Shown here piece after piece: positions 34,274 through 42,959 of a stretch of DNA of 51,666 nucleotides. The position numbers were made by a program, and so were the translations under genes. How positions within the stretch are numbered: the first letter of the stretch is position 1; every line of letters begins with the position of its first letter. The notes beneath the pieces were generated by a model. The model was not told the origin of the DNA. It saw only the letters and a program-made list of their open reading frames with translations, and searched no databases. Origin of the DNA: an uncultured Lachnospiraceae bacterium (GTDB lineage Bacteria; Bacillota; Clostridia; Lachnospirales; Lachnospiraceae); the NCBI GenBank assembly GCA_900546325.1, contig URCR01000019.1, forward strand, positions 1 to 51,666, given 5' to 3'.

Positions 34274-35619
34274 TTATTTGTTTACTTTTACGTTATGTTT
34301 TGCTGCAAAGTCTTCTGCTACTTTTTCTAATGCTTTGTCTCCATCTCCGGAATTCCATGCATCATAAGTTGCTGCTGCAGCATATGCTCTCGCATCTCCG
34401 ATTGTTGAGAATAAGTTTGTTCCCTTGCTTGCCTCATTTGCCTCATTGAAGATCAGATTTAATTTCTGGTTGTTGTAGAATTCAAATTCTTTATTCGCTG
34501 CTTCTGACTGGTAAGCATTTTTATTTGAAGATACAACGGAAAGTTCGATCGCTGCTTCTAATGCCTTCTCATCTGTCATTGCAAATGTTAAGAACTGTGC
34601 TGCTGCGGCTCCGTTTTTCGCATTTCCGCCAATGTACCAGCTGGAACCACCTGAAATCGGATTATATCCTGGGTCTTCTTCTGAGAATGGAATTACTTTT
34701 GAGACGCACCATTTTCCTTTTGCATCCGGGAAGTTTGCTTCCATATTACTTGCATACCATCCACCTGTCATAAACAGTGCGACTTCCTGATACATTGCTT
34801 CCTGATTGTCCCCTGCATAGAATGTAACAAGATCTTCGTCAATGAGCCGCTGGATAATCTCCATTGCTTTCTTTCCTTCTTTTGTTGCAATATTAATATT
34901 TCCTTCTTCGTCAAGAAGTGATACTCCCTGCTGCTCCATCAACACTAACAAGAGTTCTACTTCTCCGGTTTCATTTAATGTCATCAGGTTCATACCTGTT
35001 TTTTCTTTGATGACTTTACCTGCTTCGATCAATTCATCCCATGATTTGATATCTTCGTATTTGATTCCTGCTTTTTCAAATGCTTCAATCTGATAGTAGG
35101 CAACAACACTTCCCCAGTCCATCGGGAATCCTTTTGCTTCTCCGCCGGATACCTGGTTTAATGTGTCTACTTTCGCCTCTAAGAACTGATCTCCGTATTC
35201 TTTATAGAATCCGTAATCTGTTGCACTTGCAAATCCGTCAGGGAACTGCTCTAAAAGACCTGCCACTGACATATCCTGAATAAAGATAATATCCGGAAGC
35301 TGCTCACCGGATACGAGCTTCGGTGATAACTGCTGTGTTGTTGCAGAACCCGGTGTGATATTTGTGATCTCCAGTTCAATGTTTGCTCCTGTGGATTCAT
35401 TATAAATTTCTGCTGCCTTTTTGATGAAGTTCTCGTTTTTCCCCTGCGGTACATATACAGAAAGTTTTGCATCTTTGATCAGTTCATCCCCGACTTTTCC
35501 GATTCCTTCTGCATTTCCTTTTTCCCCTCTTTCTTGTCGTCGCTGCTTCCTCCGCAGCCAACTGCCGATACTGCCATTGCTCCTGCCAGCAACAGTGCTC
35601 CTACTCTTTTCAAATTCAT
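34274..35619 (-). pseudogene. Uronate ABC substrate-binding lipoprotein, frameshifted
   Basis: This would be a 448-residue family 1 extracellular substrate-binding lipoprotein. The N-terminus is read from ATG at 35619 with a GGAGGAG site: a signal (LLLAGAMAVSAVGC) with the lipidated Cys22. That frame stops after 46 residues. The rest (VGDELIKDAKLSVYVPQG onward, through GFPMDWGSVVAYYQ and SGGSSWYIGGN) continues in another frame to 34274. The junction is a GGGG-AAAAA-GG run at about 35517-35527. One base inserted, or a -1 ribosomal slip, restores the protein. It may be a true mutation, phase variation or an assembly error; the rest of the reading frame is undamaged, which argues for a recent event or error. 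Confidence 0.85.
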
Positions 35620-35638
35620 CTCTTTCTCCTCCTTTTAT

Positions 35639-36766
35639 TTACCAGTACATATTCCAAATTGATTTCAGACGGATCAGCGCTTCTAAGTAGAAGTAATCTC
35701 CCCAGATGCAACATTCATCAACGCCATTTTTATGTGGAATAGAATATACTGCATGTTTTAAAACTCCGTTGGATACATCATCCTTTGTTGTATAATTTTC
35801 ATAAAGTGATTTTACAATCTTCACTGCTGTTTCTTCATATTTTTGCCTGCGCTCATCGGTAAGTGGAAGATGCTTTGCCAGTTCCAACAGCCCGCATGCG
35901 AGAATTCCTGCAGAAGAGCTGTCACGGTACTCATCTCCCGACCGGAAATATAGATCCCAGTATGGAACAAAATCTTCCGGTAGACGCTCGAGATAATAAT
36001 CTGCGATATGCGCCGCAGTCTCGAGGAAGGAAACGTCCTCTGTATGTACATAGCTGAGTGTAAATCCATAGACTCCCCAGGCTTGTCCTCTCGCCCATGC
36101 AGACTGGTCTGAATATCCCTGGGCTGTTGTTCCTTTGATCGGCTCTCCGGTATGAATATCCATATAAAATGTGTGATAAGTAGAATAGTCCTCTCTCACG
36201 AGATATTTCTGTGCCTGCTTTGCATGGTGCTCTGCAGCCCTTCTGTACTTCTTATCCCCTGTAATATCACTGATGTCATACAGAAGTGACAGATTCATCA
36301 GGCAGTCGATAATCATTCTTCCCTGCTGTGCCGGATCATTTAAATTCCCCCAAGCCTGAATGATCTGTGCAGTTTCATTGTATCTGTCCATCAGGCGGTC
36401 TGCCGCCCGGGCAGAAAGCGCAAGCGCCTCCTCATCTCCGGTAATCTTATACTGTGCCAGTGTAGACAGGGAATATAAAAATCCTATATCATGTGTCTCC
36501 AGTGTTGTATCCTCTTCCAGACGTTTCCGGAATGTTCCGATCAGTGGTTCGAGTGCTTTTCGGTATTTCTCATCCCCTGTTTCTTCATATAAAAGCCATA
36601 GCATTCCCGTCCAAAATCCCGGTGTCCACTCAAAATTTTCCCAGGCCGGGTAAATGAGCTGCTCCGAATTCGGTGCCGGAAAGACTTCTTTGAATGTTTC
36701 CAGATTCTCATCTGCTTTTTTCTTCACATACGCAATCGCATCTGTGATCCATTCTGTCTGTCTCAT
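35639..36766 (-). CDS. GH88 unsaturated glucuronyl hydrolase
   Basis: This is a 375-residue alpha6/alpha6-barrel enzyme of family GH88, which removes the unsaturated uronic acid left by polysaccharide lyases. The catalytic Asp pair is D93 (in HDIGFLYS) and D154 (in MIIDCLMNL). Their 61-residue spacing equals that of the characterised Bacillus enzyme. No signal peptide is present, so it acts in the cytoplasm. It precedes the binding-protein gene by 19 nt and follows the heparinase gene by 90 nt. Confidence 0.92.
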   Translation of the reverse strand: MRQTEWITDAIAYVKKKADENLETFKEVFPAPNSEQLIYPAWENFEWTPGFWTGMLWLLYEETGDEKYRKALEPLIGTFRKRLEEDTTLETHDIGFLYSLSTLAQYKITGDEEALALSARAADRLMDRYNETAQIIQAWGNLNDPAQQGRMIIDCLMNLSLLYDISDITGDKKYRRAAEHHAKQAQKYLVREDYSTYHTFYMDIHTGEPIKGTTAQGYSDQSAWARGQAWGVYGFTLSYVHTEDVSFLETAAHIADYYLERLPEDFVPYWDLYFRSGDEYRDSSSAGILACGLLELAKHLPLTDERRQKYEETAVKIVKSLYENYTTKDDVSNGVLKHAVYSIPHKNGVDECCIWGDYFYLEALIRLKSIWNMYW

Positions 36767-36856
36767 CTTTTCTCCCTTCTCTCTGTTTTATGTTTCTGTT
36801 TAATTGTTCCAGTTCCTGCTTTGCAGTTACCTCTTTTTACAAAAGTTCTGACCGTC

Positions 36857-38812
36857 CTAATATTCTAGGATATGGCGTTCTACGCTGCCCTTTTTTCTAT
36901 GAAATACTGTCGTTCTCGCATACACTGAGAGATCTTCGACCAGGTAGATCTGTCTGCGCGGATTATCTTCTTCCTTGTGGTTGATGACAATGATCCATGC
37001 TTCCTCTCCTGCTGTAATCTTCCAGCCATGTACATATTGCGGTAAAATCCTGTCACCACTCATATTTCTTACCGGCACTTCCTCAATTTTATACTCATTT
37101 TTCACTGCCTCTGCCACACAGATAACACTCATAGACGTGTCACCTTTTGCCCTTGTCGTGATTACCGCGCATTTGGATGGATACTTTGTGTTGTATCCTG
37201 GCGAAATTTCTGTTTCTTCCAGGCTGATTTCACTTTTCTGCATTGCCCGCATCCGAAATACCTGCTTTTCATCTGCATAGACAATTTCACGTCCTCCTGC
37301 TATCAAAGTGGAACCCGATGCAAAATGGAAATACTGCTGATAAGTATGTGCCATTTTTGTAAAACTTTCATCCGTTATGACCCATATATTCGGCTTAATG
37401 TAAATAATCTTCCGGTTGATAAATACACCATCATCCATATATCCAAGATGTGCCCCCTGCAGGTAGCAGACATCTTGATTCAAGATTGCCGGACGTTTGA
37501 TCGCTGTCGCCAGCTTTGTGTTATCCCATGAACCTTCCTGGATGATAAACTCCTTTTGATCTACAAGCACTGTATTGTGCGCTTTTGCCGACTTAAATTC
37601 CTGCCGCTTTGGTGTATCCGCCCGGTAAGTATAACGACCGGAATCTGTAAGGATCGGAACTCCCCTGGAAATGATCTCCAAGTGAAGCAGGTCACAATGC
37701 CCGTGACCGCTTCCAATAAAGCCATTTTTGAAAAACAGATAACTGTCATCCTTGCTCCATCCTGTACGCGCAAAGTAATTTCCGACATCGCCGTGCTCAT
37801 AGTCGAGCTGCTCCGGTTCTCTTCCTGCCGTTTTTCCCCAGCGGTCAATTGCGTCAATTCCATAATCACAGACAAGATTGAGCGTCGGCTCTTTCGGCGC
37901 AAAATATTTATAAGTTTCCTCACCAAAAACCAGATACATCCCGCCAAGCAGCTCTGCCACTTCTTCAATATCGCTGTCCCCATAGCACAGCTGCGTGCCC
38001 ATCGGTGTTACCATATGTACCATCGCATCCGCCATTTTCTTTGTGACCTCCCTGCTTGTCTCAGGAATCTTGATTCCCTTGTGGTCCGCAATCCAGATCA
38101 CTTCGCTCATACACTTTAGCATTTCCACATGGTACATATACGACTGCTCCCAGTGAAACCCATCCGTTGTCACCTGCAGCCTGATACATTCATCCAAAAT
38201 TTCCACTGACCTTCTGATCCACACTTCTGCCTCTTCCCATTCCTGGAAATAGACACTCGCAAGAAATGTCCCGTGAAATTCCAACATCCTCCAGTTCGTC
38301 AGCGCATATTCCGGTTTGTAGCTGTTCATCAGATACTCTGTCTGAGCGTGCATAGATTTCTCAACCTTTTTCCACAGAATGTCACTGATCTCTCCGGTGT
38401 TTTCCACATATTCTAATATTTTTACCCAGTTTTTTAACCGAAGCCCTACATCCAGTGTCCGCCATGTCGTGTACGCTTTTCCCGCCGGATCGCTCTGTGT
38501 GTCGATCCAGTCTTCTATCTGACGGAACACTGCCTGCAGATATTTCTTCTCGCCGGAAGCCACATATGCCTGCATCACGGGAAGATAATAATTCTGCCTG
38601 CTTAACATCCACATCCACTCTCTGTCGTTATTGTGTATGTAAGTCCAGTCAATTTTTTCCGGAAAGCAGATTTCATCCTGACATTTTTCCATATCCCACG
38701 GCTGATCAAAAATAAATTTCTGTTCTGTCACACCGTCTGCCACACGGAAATTAATCTCATCTTTATGATCTCTGATAAATTCAAATACTCTTTTTCTATC
38801 TTGAAAATACAT
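36857..38812 (-). CDS. Heparinase II/III family lyase, no signal peptide
   Basis: This is a 651-residue polysaccharide lyase-like protein. Residues 1-330 form an alpha-toroid with EQSYMYHV (likely catalytic Tyr225). The C-terminal beta-sandwich heparinase II/III domain includes GHGHCDLLHLEI (H370, H372, D374), DSGRYTY and KAHNTVLVD. Relatives cleave heparan sulfate, alginate or other uronate polymers. The lack of a signal means it would act on imported oligosaccharides. ATG at 38812 has GGAGA upstream and is preferred to the frame start at 38839. No sulfatase is encoded nearby, favouring an unsulfated or desulfated substrate (inferred). Confidence 0.88.
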   Translation of the reverse strand: MYFQDRKRVFEFIRDHKDEINFRVADGVTEQKFIFDQPWDMEKCQDEICFPEKIDWTYIHNNDREWMWMLSRQNYYLPVMQAYVASGEKKYLQAVFRQIEDWIDTQSDPAGKAYTTWRTLDVGLRLKNWVKILEYVENTGEISDILWKKVEKSMHAQTEYLMNSYKPEYALTNWRMLEFHGTFLASVYFQEWEEAEVWIRRSVEILDECIRLQVTTDGFHWEQSYMYHVEMLKCMSEVIWIADHKGIKIPETSREVTKKMADAMVHMVTPMGTQLCYGDSDIEEVAELLGGMYLVFGEETYKYFAPKEPTLNLVCDYGIDAIDRWGKTAGREPEQLDYEHGDVGNYFARTGWSKDDSYLFFKNGFIGSGHGHCDLLHLEIISRGVPILTDSGRYTYRADTPKRQEFKSAKAHNTVLVDQKEFIIQEGSWDNTKLATAIKRPAILNQDVCYLQGAHLGYMDDGVFINRKIIYIKPNIWVITDESFTKMAHTYQQYFHFASGSTLIAGGREIVYADEKQVFRMRAMQKSEISLEETEISPGYNTKYPSKCAVITTRAKGDTSMSVICVAEAVKNEYKIEEVPVRNMSGDRILPQYVHGWKITAGEEAWIIVINHKEEDNPRRQIYLVEDLSVYARTTVFHRKKGSVERHILEY

Positions 38813-38872
38813 TGTCTGTCTCCGTTTTCCATTCCCCATCTACAATATCTTCTATAAAATCGGCATCAGCCT

Positions 38873-39736
38873 CTATAAAAGATCTGTCATCCCGACTGCA
38901 TCCATATCATCAAAATCCTGATTTTCTCCTACCATTCCCCAGATAAATGTGTAGGCTCTTGTCGCACAGCCGGAATGAATCGACCAGCTCGGACTGATCA
39001 CTGCCTGCTCATTTCTCATGACAAGATGTCTTGTCTCCTGCGGTTCTCCCATGTAATGCATGACAACTGCATCTTCCGGAAGATCAAAGTAGAGATATAC
39101 TTCCATTCTTCTGTCATGTGTGTGTGAAGGCATTGTATTCCAGACACTTCCGGGTTCTAGTTTTGTCATTCCCATCTCTAACTGACAGCTCTCTACCTGT
39201 CCCGGAAGAATGTACTTGCAGATCGTACGATGATTGGACTCCTCCAATGTGCCAAGTTCCACCTTATTGCAGTCTTTGACGATCACAACACCTTCCTTTG
39301 GGGTCCCTTCCGGCTTGATCAGTACAGTCGGATATTCCTTGTGCGCCGGTGCACTATTCATGTAAAATTTTGCCGGATGTTCCTTGTCATCACTTGCAAA
39401 AATCACTTCTTTTGCCCCCATACCGATATACATTCCATCTTTGTGAGAAACCGGATAAGTCTTTCCATCTACCATGACCGTTCCGTCCCCACCGATATTG
39501 ATCAGTCCGAGTTCTCTTCTCTGAAGAAAATATTCTGCTCTCAATTCTTCCCCCGCAGTCAGTTTCAGAGGCTCTTCCATCGGTGTAGCCGATCCCGTAA
39601 TGATTCTGTCGATATGACTGTATACCAACTGAATCTTTCCCGGTGCAAACACTTTTTCGATCAAGAATTCCTCTCTGAGCCTTTCTGTCGTGTAATGTTT
39701 CACATCTCTCGGAGAGACTGCTGTTCTTACTTCCAT
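38873..39736 (-). CDS. kduI: 5-keto 4-deoxyuronate isomerase KduI
   Basis: This is a 287-residue cupin-fold isomerase that converts 5-keto-4-deoxyuronate to 2,5-diketo-3-deoxygluconate. It shows the family opening (EVRTAVSPRDVKHYTTERLREEFL), IGGDGTVMVDGKTY, and the zinc-binding pattern SHTHDRRMEVYLYF with a later SIHSGCA. The start is supported by GAGGAGGAAG. It is the first gene of the uronate operon. The upstream region has phased direct repeats. Confidence 0.95.
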   Translation of the reverse strand: MEVRTAVSPRDVKHYTTERLREEFLIEKVFAPGKIQLVYSHIDRIITGSATPMEEPLKLTAGEELRAEYFLQRRELGLINIGGDGTVMVDGKTYPVSHKDGMYIGMGAKEVIFASDDKEHPAKFYMNSAPAHKEYPTVLIKPEGTPKEGVVIVKDCNKVELGTLEESNHRTICKYILPGQVESCQLEMGMTKLEPGSVWNTMPSHTHDRRMEVYLYFDLPEDAVVMHYMGEPQETRHLVMRNEQAVISPSWSIHSGCATRAYTFIWGMVGENQDFDDMDAVGMTDLL

Positions 39737-40073
39737 GTTCTTCCTCCTCGTTATTTTGAACTTGAATATATAATATCATTCCCTATCTTTGATTTCTTGT
39801 TATTTTTTGTATAAAACCTTGCATTTTTTGAACTCTTTGACATATTTTCGTTTATTTTTAACATGATTTTTAATGGAAAGTTTTATTTTCCCACTGTTTC
39901 CTTTCATATTTTCATATATTTCTAGGTACCTTTCGCCATATTTTCATCCATTTTATGTATACTACAATGATCTATCCGGTTCAAAATATGACTAATTTTG
40001 TATTTGGGATTTTAATTTCAGAGAGAGTTCTCTTCATTAGAATTGAATTTCCTTCAGACTGCTGCATCGAATC
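39737..40073. promoter_or_regulatory. Leader region of the uronate operon
   Basis: This very AT-rich stretch contains three copies of GAAAATATG on the minus strand (CATATTTTC at 39841, 39905 and 39937 on the plus strand). Spacings are 64 and 32 bp, close to whole helical turns. No consensus -35/-10 pair was fixed, as is usual for activator-dependent promoters. Confidence 0.5.
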
Positions 40074-40121
40074 AAAAAAAGGCCACCGCCAAACCATCTC
40101 TCCGATGATTCGGCAATGCCC
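40074..40121 (-). terminator. Terminator of the CofE-like gene
   Basis: On the minus strand GGGCATTGCCGAA pairs with TTTGGCGGTGGCC (three G-U pairs, one mismatch), followed by seven T residues. It starts about 40 nt after the stop codon. Confidence 0.82.
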
Positions 40122-40162
40122 TTCTTTCCGGTCATTATATAATTTTAACAGATTTTTCTGTA

Positions 40163-41353
40163 CTAATTTGTATAGTTGTCAAAATATCCCTGCACTAATA
40201 CAACCGGTGTTCCTTTGTCTCCGGAACCGCTCGTAAGGTCGCAGAGGGAACCGATCAGGTCTGTGAGCTGTCTCGGTGTTGTTCCCTGAGAAGCCATGTC
40301 TCCTACAAGGTTGTCGCTCTTTTCTTTGATTCTCTTGGAAATCGCTTCCTTTAAAGCTTCTCCGCTTAAATCTTTGAAATCGTTGTCTGCAAGATATTTT
40401 AATTTTACTTCGTTCGGAGTTCCGCGAAGTCCGTCTGTGAATGCAGGGGATACAACCGGGTCTGCCAATTCCCAGATTTTTCCCTGAGGATCTTTAAATG
40501 CACCGTCTCCGTATACCATTACTTCCACATGTTTTCCTGTCTTGTCTAAGATCTGTTTCTGGATCTCATCAACAAGGTCACGGCACTCTCTCGGGAATAA
40601 CTTGATCATGCCCTCTGTGGACTTGTTCGATCCTAACAGACCATATCTCTCATTGCATCCGCTTCCGTCTACCGGTGCTGTCAGGATGTCATCCATTCCG
40701 CACACGCGCTCTGCACCTGCTGCTTTGAGGATCCGTTTTGTTCTTGCTCTTGTGTGAATATCACAAGTCATTACATTCTTTGTATAATCTAAGATTGTTC
40801 TCGGATTGTTTGCAAAGATAATCTCTACTTCTGCACCTGCTTCTCTGATCAGCTGTCCGTAATATTCCACATAATCTACTCCTGTAAATTCATGCTTGTT
40901 CTCTCCGAACAGTTCTCTGTATTTTTCCAAAGTAAGTACATCGCTGTATGGATTGATTCCTGCTTCATCCAGCTTGTCTAAAGATACAAGCTGATTTCCA
41001 ACTTCATCGCTTGGATAGCTCAGCATAAGAACTACTTTCTTTGCTCCCATCGCAATTCCCTTTAAGCAGATCGCAAAACGGTTTCTTGATAAAATCGGGA
41101 AAATAACACCGATTGTCTCGCCGCCTAATTTTGCTCTCACATCGCTTGCGATTGCCTCAACAGAAGCGTAGTTTCCCTGTGATCTTGCAACAATCGACTC
41201 TGTCAGGGAGATGACATCTCTGTCTCTTAACTCAAACCCTTCACTTGCTGCTGCATCTAATACGCTTTCTACTACAATATTTGCGAGGTTGTCGCCTTCT
41301 CTGATGATCGGGCAGCGGATTCCTCTTGATATGGTACCTACTTTACGTTCCAT
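40163..41353 (-). CDS. CofE-like protein (F420 gamma-glutamyl ligase family)
   Basis: This is a 396-residue protein of the coenzyme F420-0:L-glutamate ligase family. ISRGIRCPIIREGDNLANIV at the N-terminus and SLTESIVARSQGNYAS, GDGAFKDPQGKIWELADPVVSPAF later are typical of the Clostridial branch. No other F420 gene is near, and this lineage is not known to make F420, so the glutamyl acceptor is unknown. ATG at 41353 is preferred because the GTG upstream overlaps the GGAGAG site. It is monocistronic with its own promoter and terminator. Confidence 0.85.
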   Translation of the reverse strand: MERKVGTISRGIRCPIIREGDNLANIVVESVLDAAASEGFELRDRDVISLTESIVARSQGNYASVEAIASDVRAKLGGETIGVIFPILSRNRFAICLKGIAMGAKKVVLMLSYPSDEVGNQLVSLDKLDEAGINPYSDVLTLEKYRELFGENKHEFTGVDYVEYYGQLIREAGAEVEIIFANNPRTILDYTKNVMTCDIHTRARTKRILKAAGAERVCGMDDILTAPVDGSGCNERYGLLGSNKSTEGMIKLFPRECRDLVDEIQKQILDKTGKHVEVMVYGDGAFKDPQGKIWELADPVVSPAFTDGLRGTPNEVKLKYLADNDFKDLSGEALKEAISKRIKEKSDNLVGDMASQGTTPRQLTDLIGSLCDLTSGSGDKGTPVVLVQGYFDNYTN

Positions 41354-41447
41354 CTTTTGCACTCTCCAAATCTATTTCTTTAATTTACTTGCTATCTGCA
41401 CAGGATGTCAGGATCACTGATCCGGCATCTCTGCATATTGCAACAGT

Positions 41448-41476
41448 ATTATAATATAAAACAAAGAGAATGTAAA
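41448..41476 (-). promoter_or_regulatory. Promoter of the CofE-like gene
   Basis: On the minus strand TTTACA (41471-41476) and TATAAT (41448-41453) are separated by 17 bp. A GGATC-ACT-GATCC palindrome (41411-41423) lies in the leader just after the start point. Confidence 0.78.
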
Positions 41477-41577
41477 AGATTTTCTTCCACATTCCCATGT
41501 TTTTTTCTTTTTTCCTGCTTTTTCTTCCAGAAATCGTTTTCAATCGTGAAAACAAAAGCTTTCTCCAGGTTTCATAA

Positions 41578-42168
41578 TCAGATTTTTTCCCGAAGCACTT
41601 TATAAATATAAGACACCGGAAGTCCGACCACATTATAATAATCTCCCTCAATTTTCCGGATGTGCGCCGCAAATCTTCCCTGGATCCCGTAAGCTCCCGC
41701 CTTATCCATCGGTTCTCCGGTCTCAATATATGCCTGGATTTCTTCCTGTGTCATCGCATCTACATATACTTTTGTTCCGACTGCATGGGAGATCACTTCT
41801 TCTCTCCCTTCCTTGTCATAGCAGATCACAGCAACTCCGGTATAGACATCATGGGCATTCCCCTGAAGTGCATCAAGCATGCGGGCTGCATCCGCCTTGT
41901 CTTTCGGCTTCCCCAGAACCTTTCCTTGATGAGCCACAACAGTGTCTGCACCGATGAGAATCCGTTGGCAATCTTCTCCTCTTTCCTTCGTTATCTTCTC
42001 TGCCACATCCTTCGCCTTTAAAAGTGCCAGCTCCTTTACGATCTCCTGCGGTTCCGTACTTTGATACACTTCCTCCTTTTCACTTGTCACAATCTCAAAT
42101 GTATATCCGATCTGCTCGAGCAGCTCCCTGCGTCTCGGCGAACCGGAAGCTAAAATGATCTGCTTCAT
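41578..42168 (-). CDS. maf: Maf nucleotide pyrophosphatase
   Basis: This is a 196-residue Maf protein that hydrolyses non-canonical or modified nucleoside triphosphates (dTTP, UTP, m5-UTP type). The N-terminal ASGSPRRRELL motif, GADTVVAHQGKVLGKPKD and EPMDKAGAYGIQG are diagnostic. Its ATG overlaps the stop of the HAD gene by 4 bp and GAGGAG is 8 nt upstream, so it is translationally coupled. Confidence 0.95.
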   Translation of the reverse strand: MKQIILASGSPRRRELLEQIGYTFEIVTSEKEEVYQSTEPQEIVKELALLKAKDVAEKITKERGEDCQRILIGADTVVAHQGKVLGKPKDKADAARMLDALQGNAHDVYTGVAVICYDKEGREEVISHAVGTKVYVDAMTQEEIQAYIETGEPMDKAGAYGIQGRFAAHIRKIEGDYYNVVGLPVSYIYKVLREKI

Positions 42169-42806
42169 CTGATCAACTCCTCATAACTGTAAATAAATTT
42201 GTCTGCCTGTTTCTGAATCTCTTCCCATTCATATTCCGAATGGACATCATACACACCCACCGTATAAAATCCTCCGGCATTTGCCCCCTGCACTGCCTTT
42301 AAAATATCTTCAAACACTGCACAATCTTCCGGCAAAAGCCCCATCTTTTCTGCCTGCCGCTCATAGATATCCGGAAATTCCTTCCCCCGCGGCACTTCCC
42401 GCACGGTTGTATATGACTCAAACAAATCCAAAATTCCATTTCGCTCCAGCGCCGGCAGAAACATCGACGTCTCACACGAAGTCGCAATTCCAATCTTTAC
42501 CCCCTGCTCTTTTAAATACCGGAGATACTCCCCCGCAAACGGCTTTAATGCCACCTCATTAGCATAGGCATCTCCTGCCATCTGATACCATTCCTCAATG
42601 ATCTCCTCGGGTGTGTCCGAAAACCCAAACCGCTTGATCGTATAAGCCGCTGCCCCTTCAAATCCAAGCGGCGCAATCTGTTTGAAATAATCTTCCGGAA
42701 CCTCAAGTCCTCTTCTGCCGAGAAATTTGACATCAATCTCTTTCCAGACATTCATCGAATCCAAGATTGTTCCGTCCAGGTCAAAAATAATTCCTTTCTT
42801 TTTCAT
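42165..42806 (-). CDS. HAD-family phosphatase
   Basis: This is a 213-residue HAD hydrolase. Motif I is FDLDGTILDSM, motif II TS in GIATSCETS, and motif IV VFEDILKAVQGA, with a helical cap. The frame extends to 42920, but ATG at 42806 begins directly at the domain and has AAAGGG 8 nt upstream. A GGAGG immediately before the ATG is too close to act. Substrate unknown. It is followed by maf. Confidence 0.88.
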   Translation of the reverse strand: MKKKGIIFDLDGTILDSMNVWKEIDVKFLGRRGLEVPEDYFKQIAPLGFEGAAAYTIKRFGFSDTPEEIIEEWYQMAGDAYANEVALKPFAGEYLRYLKEQGVKIGIATSCETSMFLPALERNGILDLFESYTTVREVPRGKEFPDIYERQAEKMGLLPEDCAVFEDILKAVQGANAGGFYTVGVYDVHSEYEWEEIQKQADKFIYSYEELIR

Positions 42807-42897
42807 CCTCCGTGCCCTTTCTCTCGAGCCGTACCGCCTCGTTGATTTCCTGCATTCTATTTGTTCTATGTGAAAAATGTAGGATACAAGCATTTTA

Positions 42898-42906
42898 ATT
42901 ATATCA
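42898..42906 (-). promoter_or_regulatory. Extended -10 promoter of the HAD-maf pair
   Basis: On the minus strand TGATATAAT is an extended -10 element about 95 nt before the HAD start. No clear -35 is present, which extended -10 promoters tolerate. Confidence 0.55.
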
Positions 42907-42959
42907 GATGCAGACAGCATTATCTACTTTTTCATACGGTATCAGACGCATTTATTATT

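Noticed and set aside
41385..41726. Minus-strand frame overlapping the maf end, with a hydrophobic 37-residue tail
   Set aside because: It overlaps maf in another frame, and its tail covers the CofE promoter without a ribosome site.
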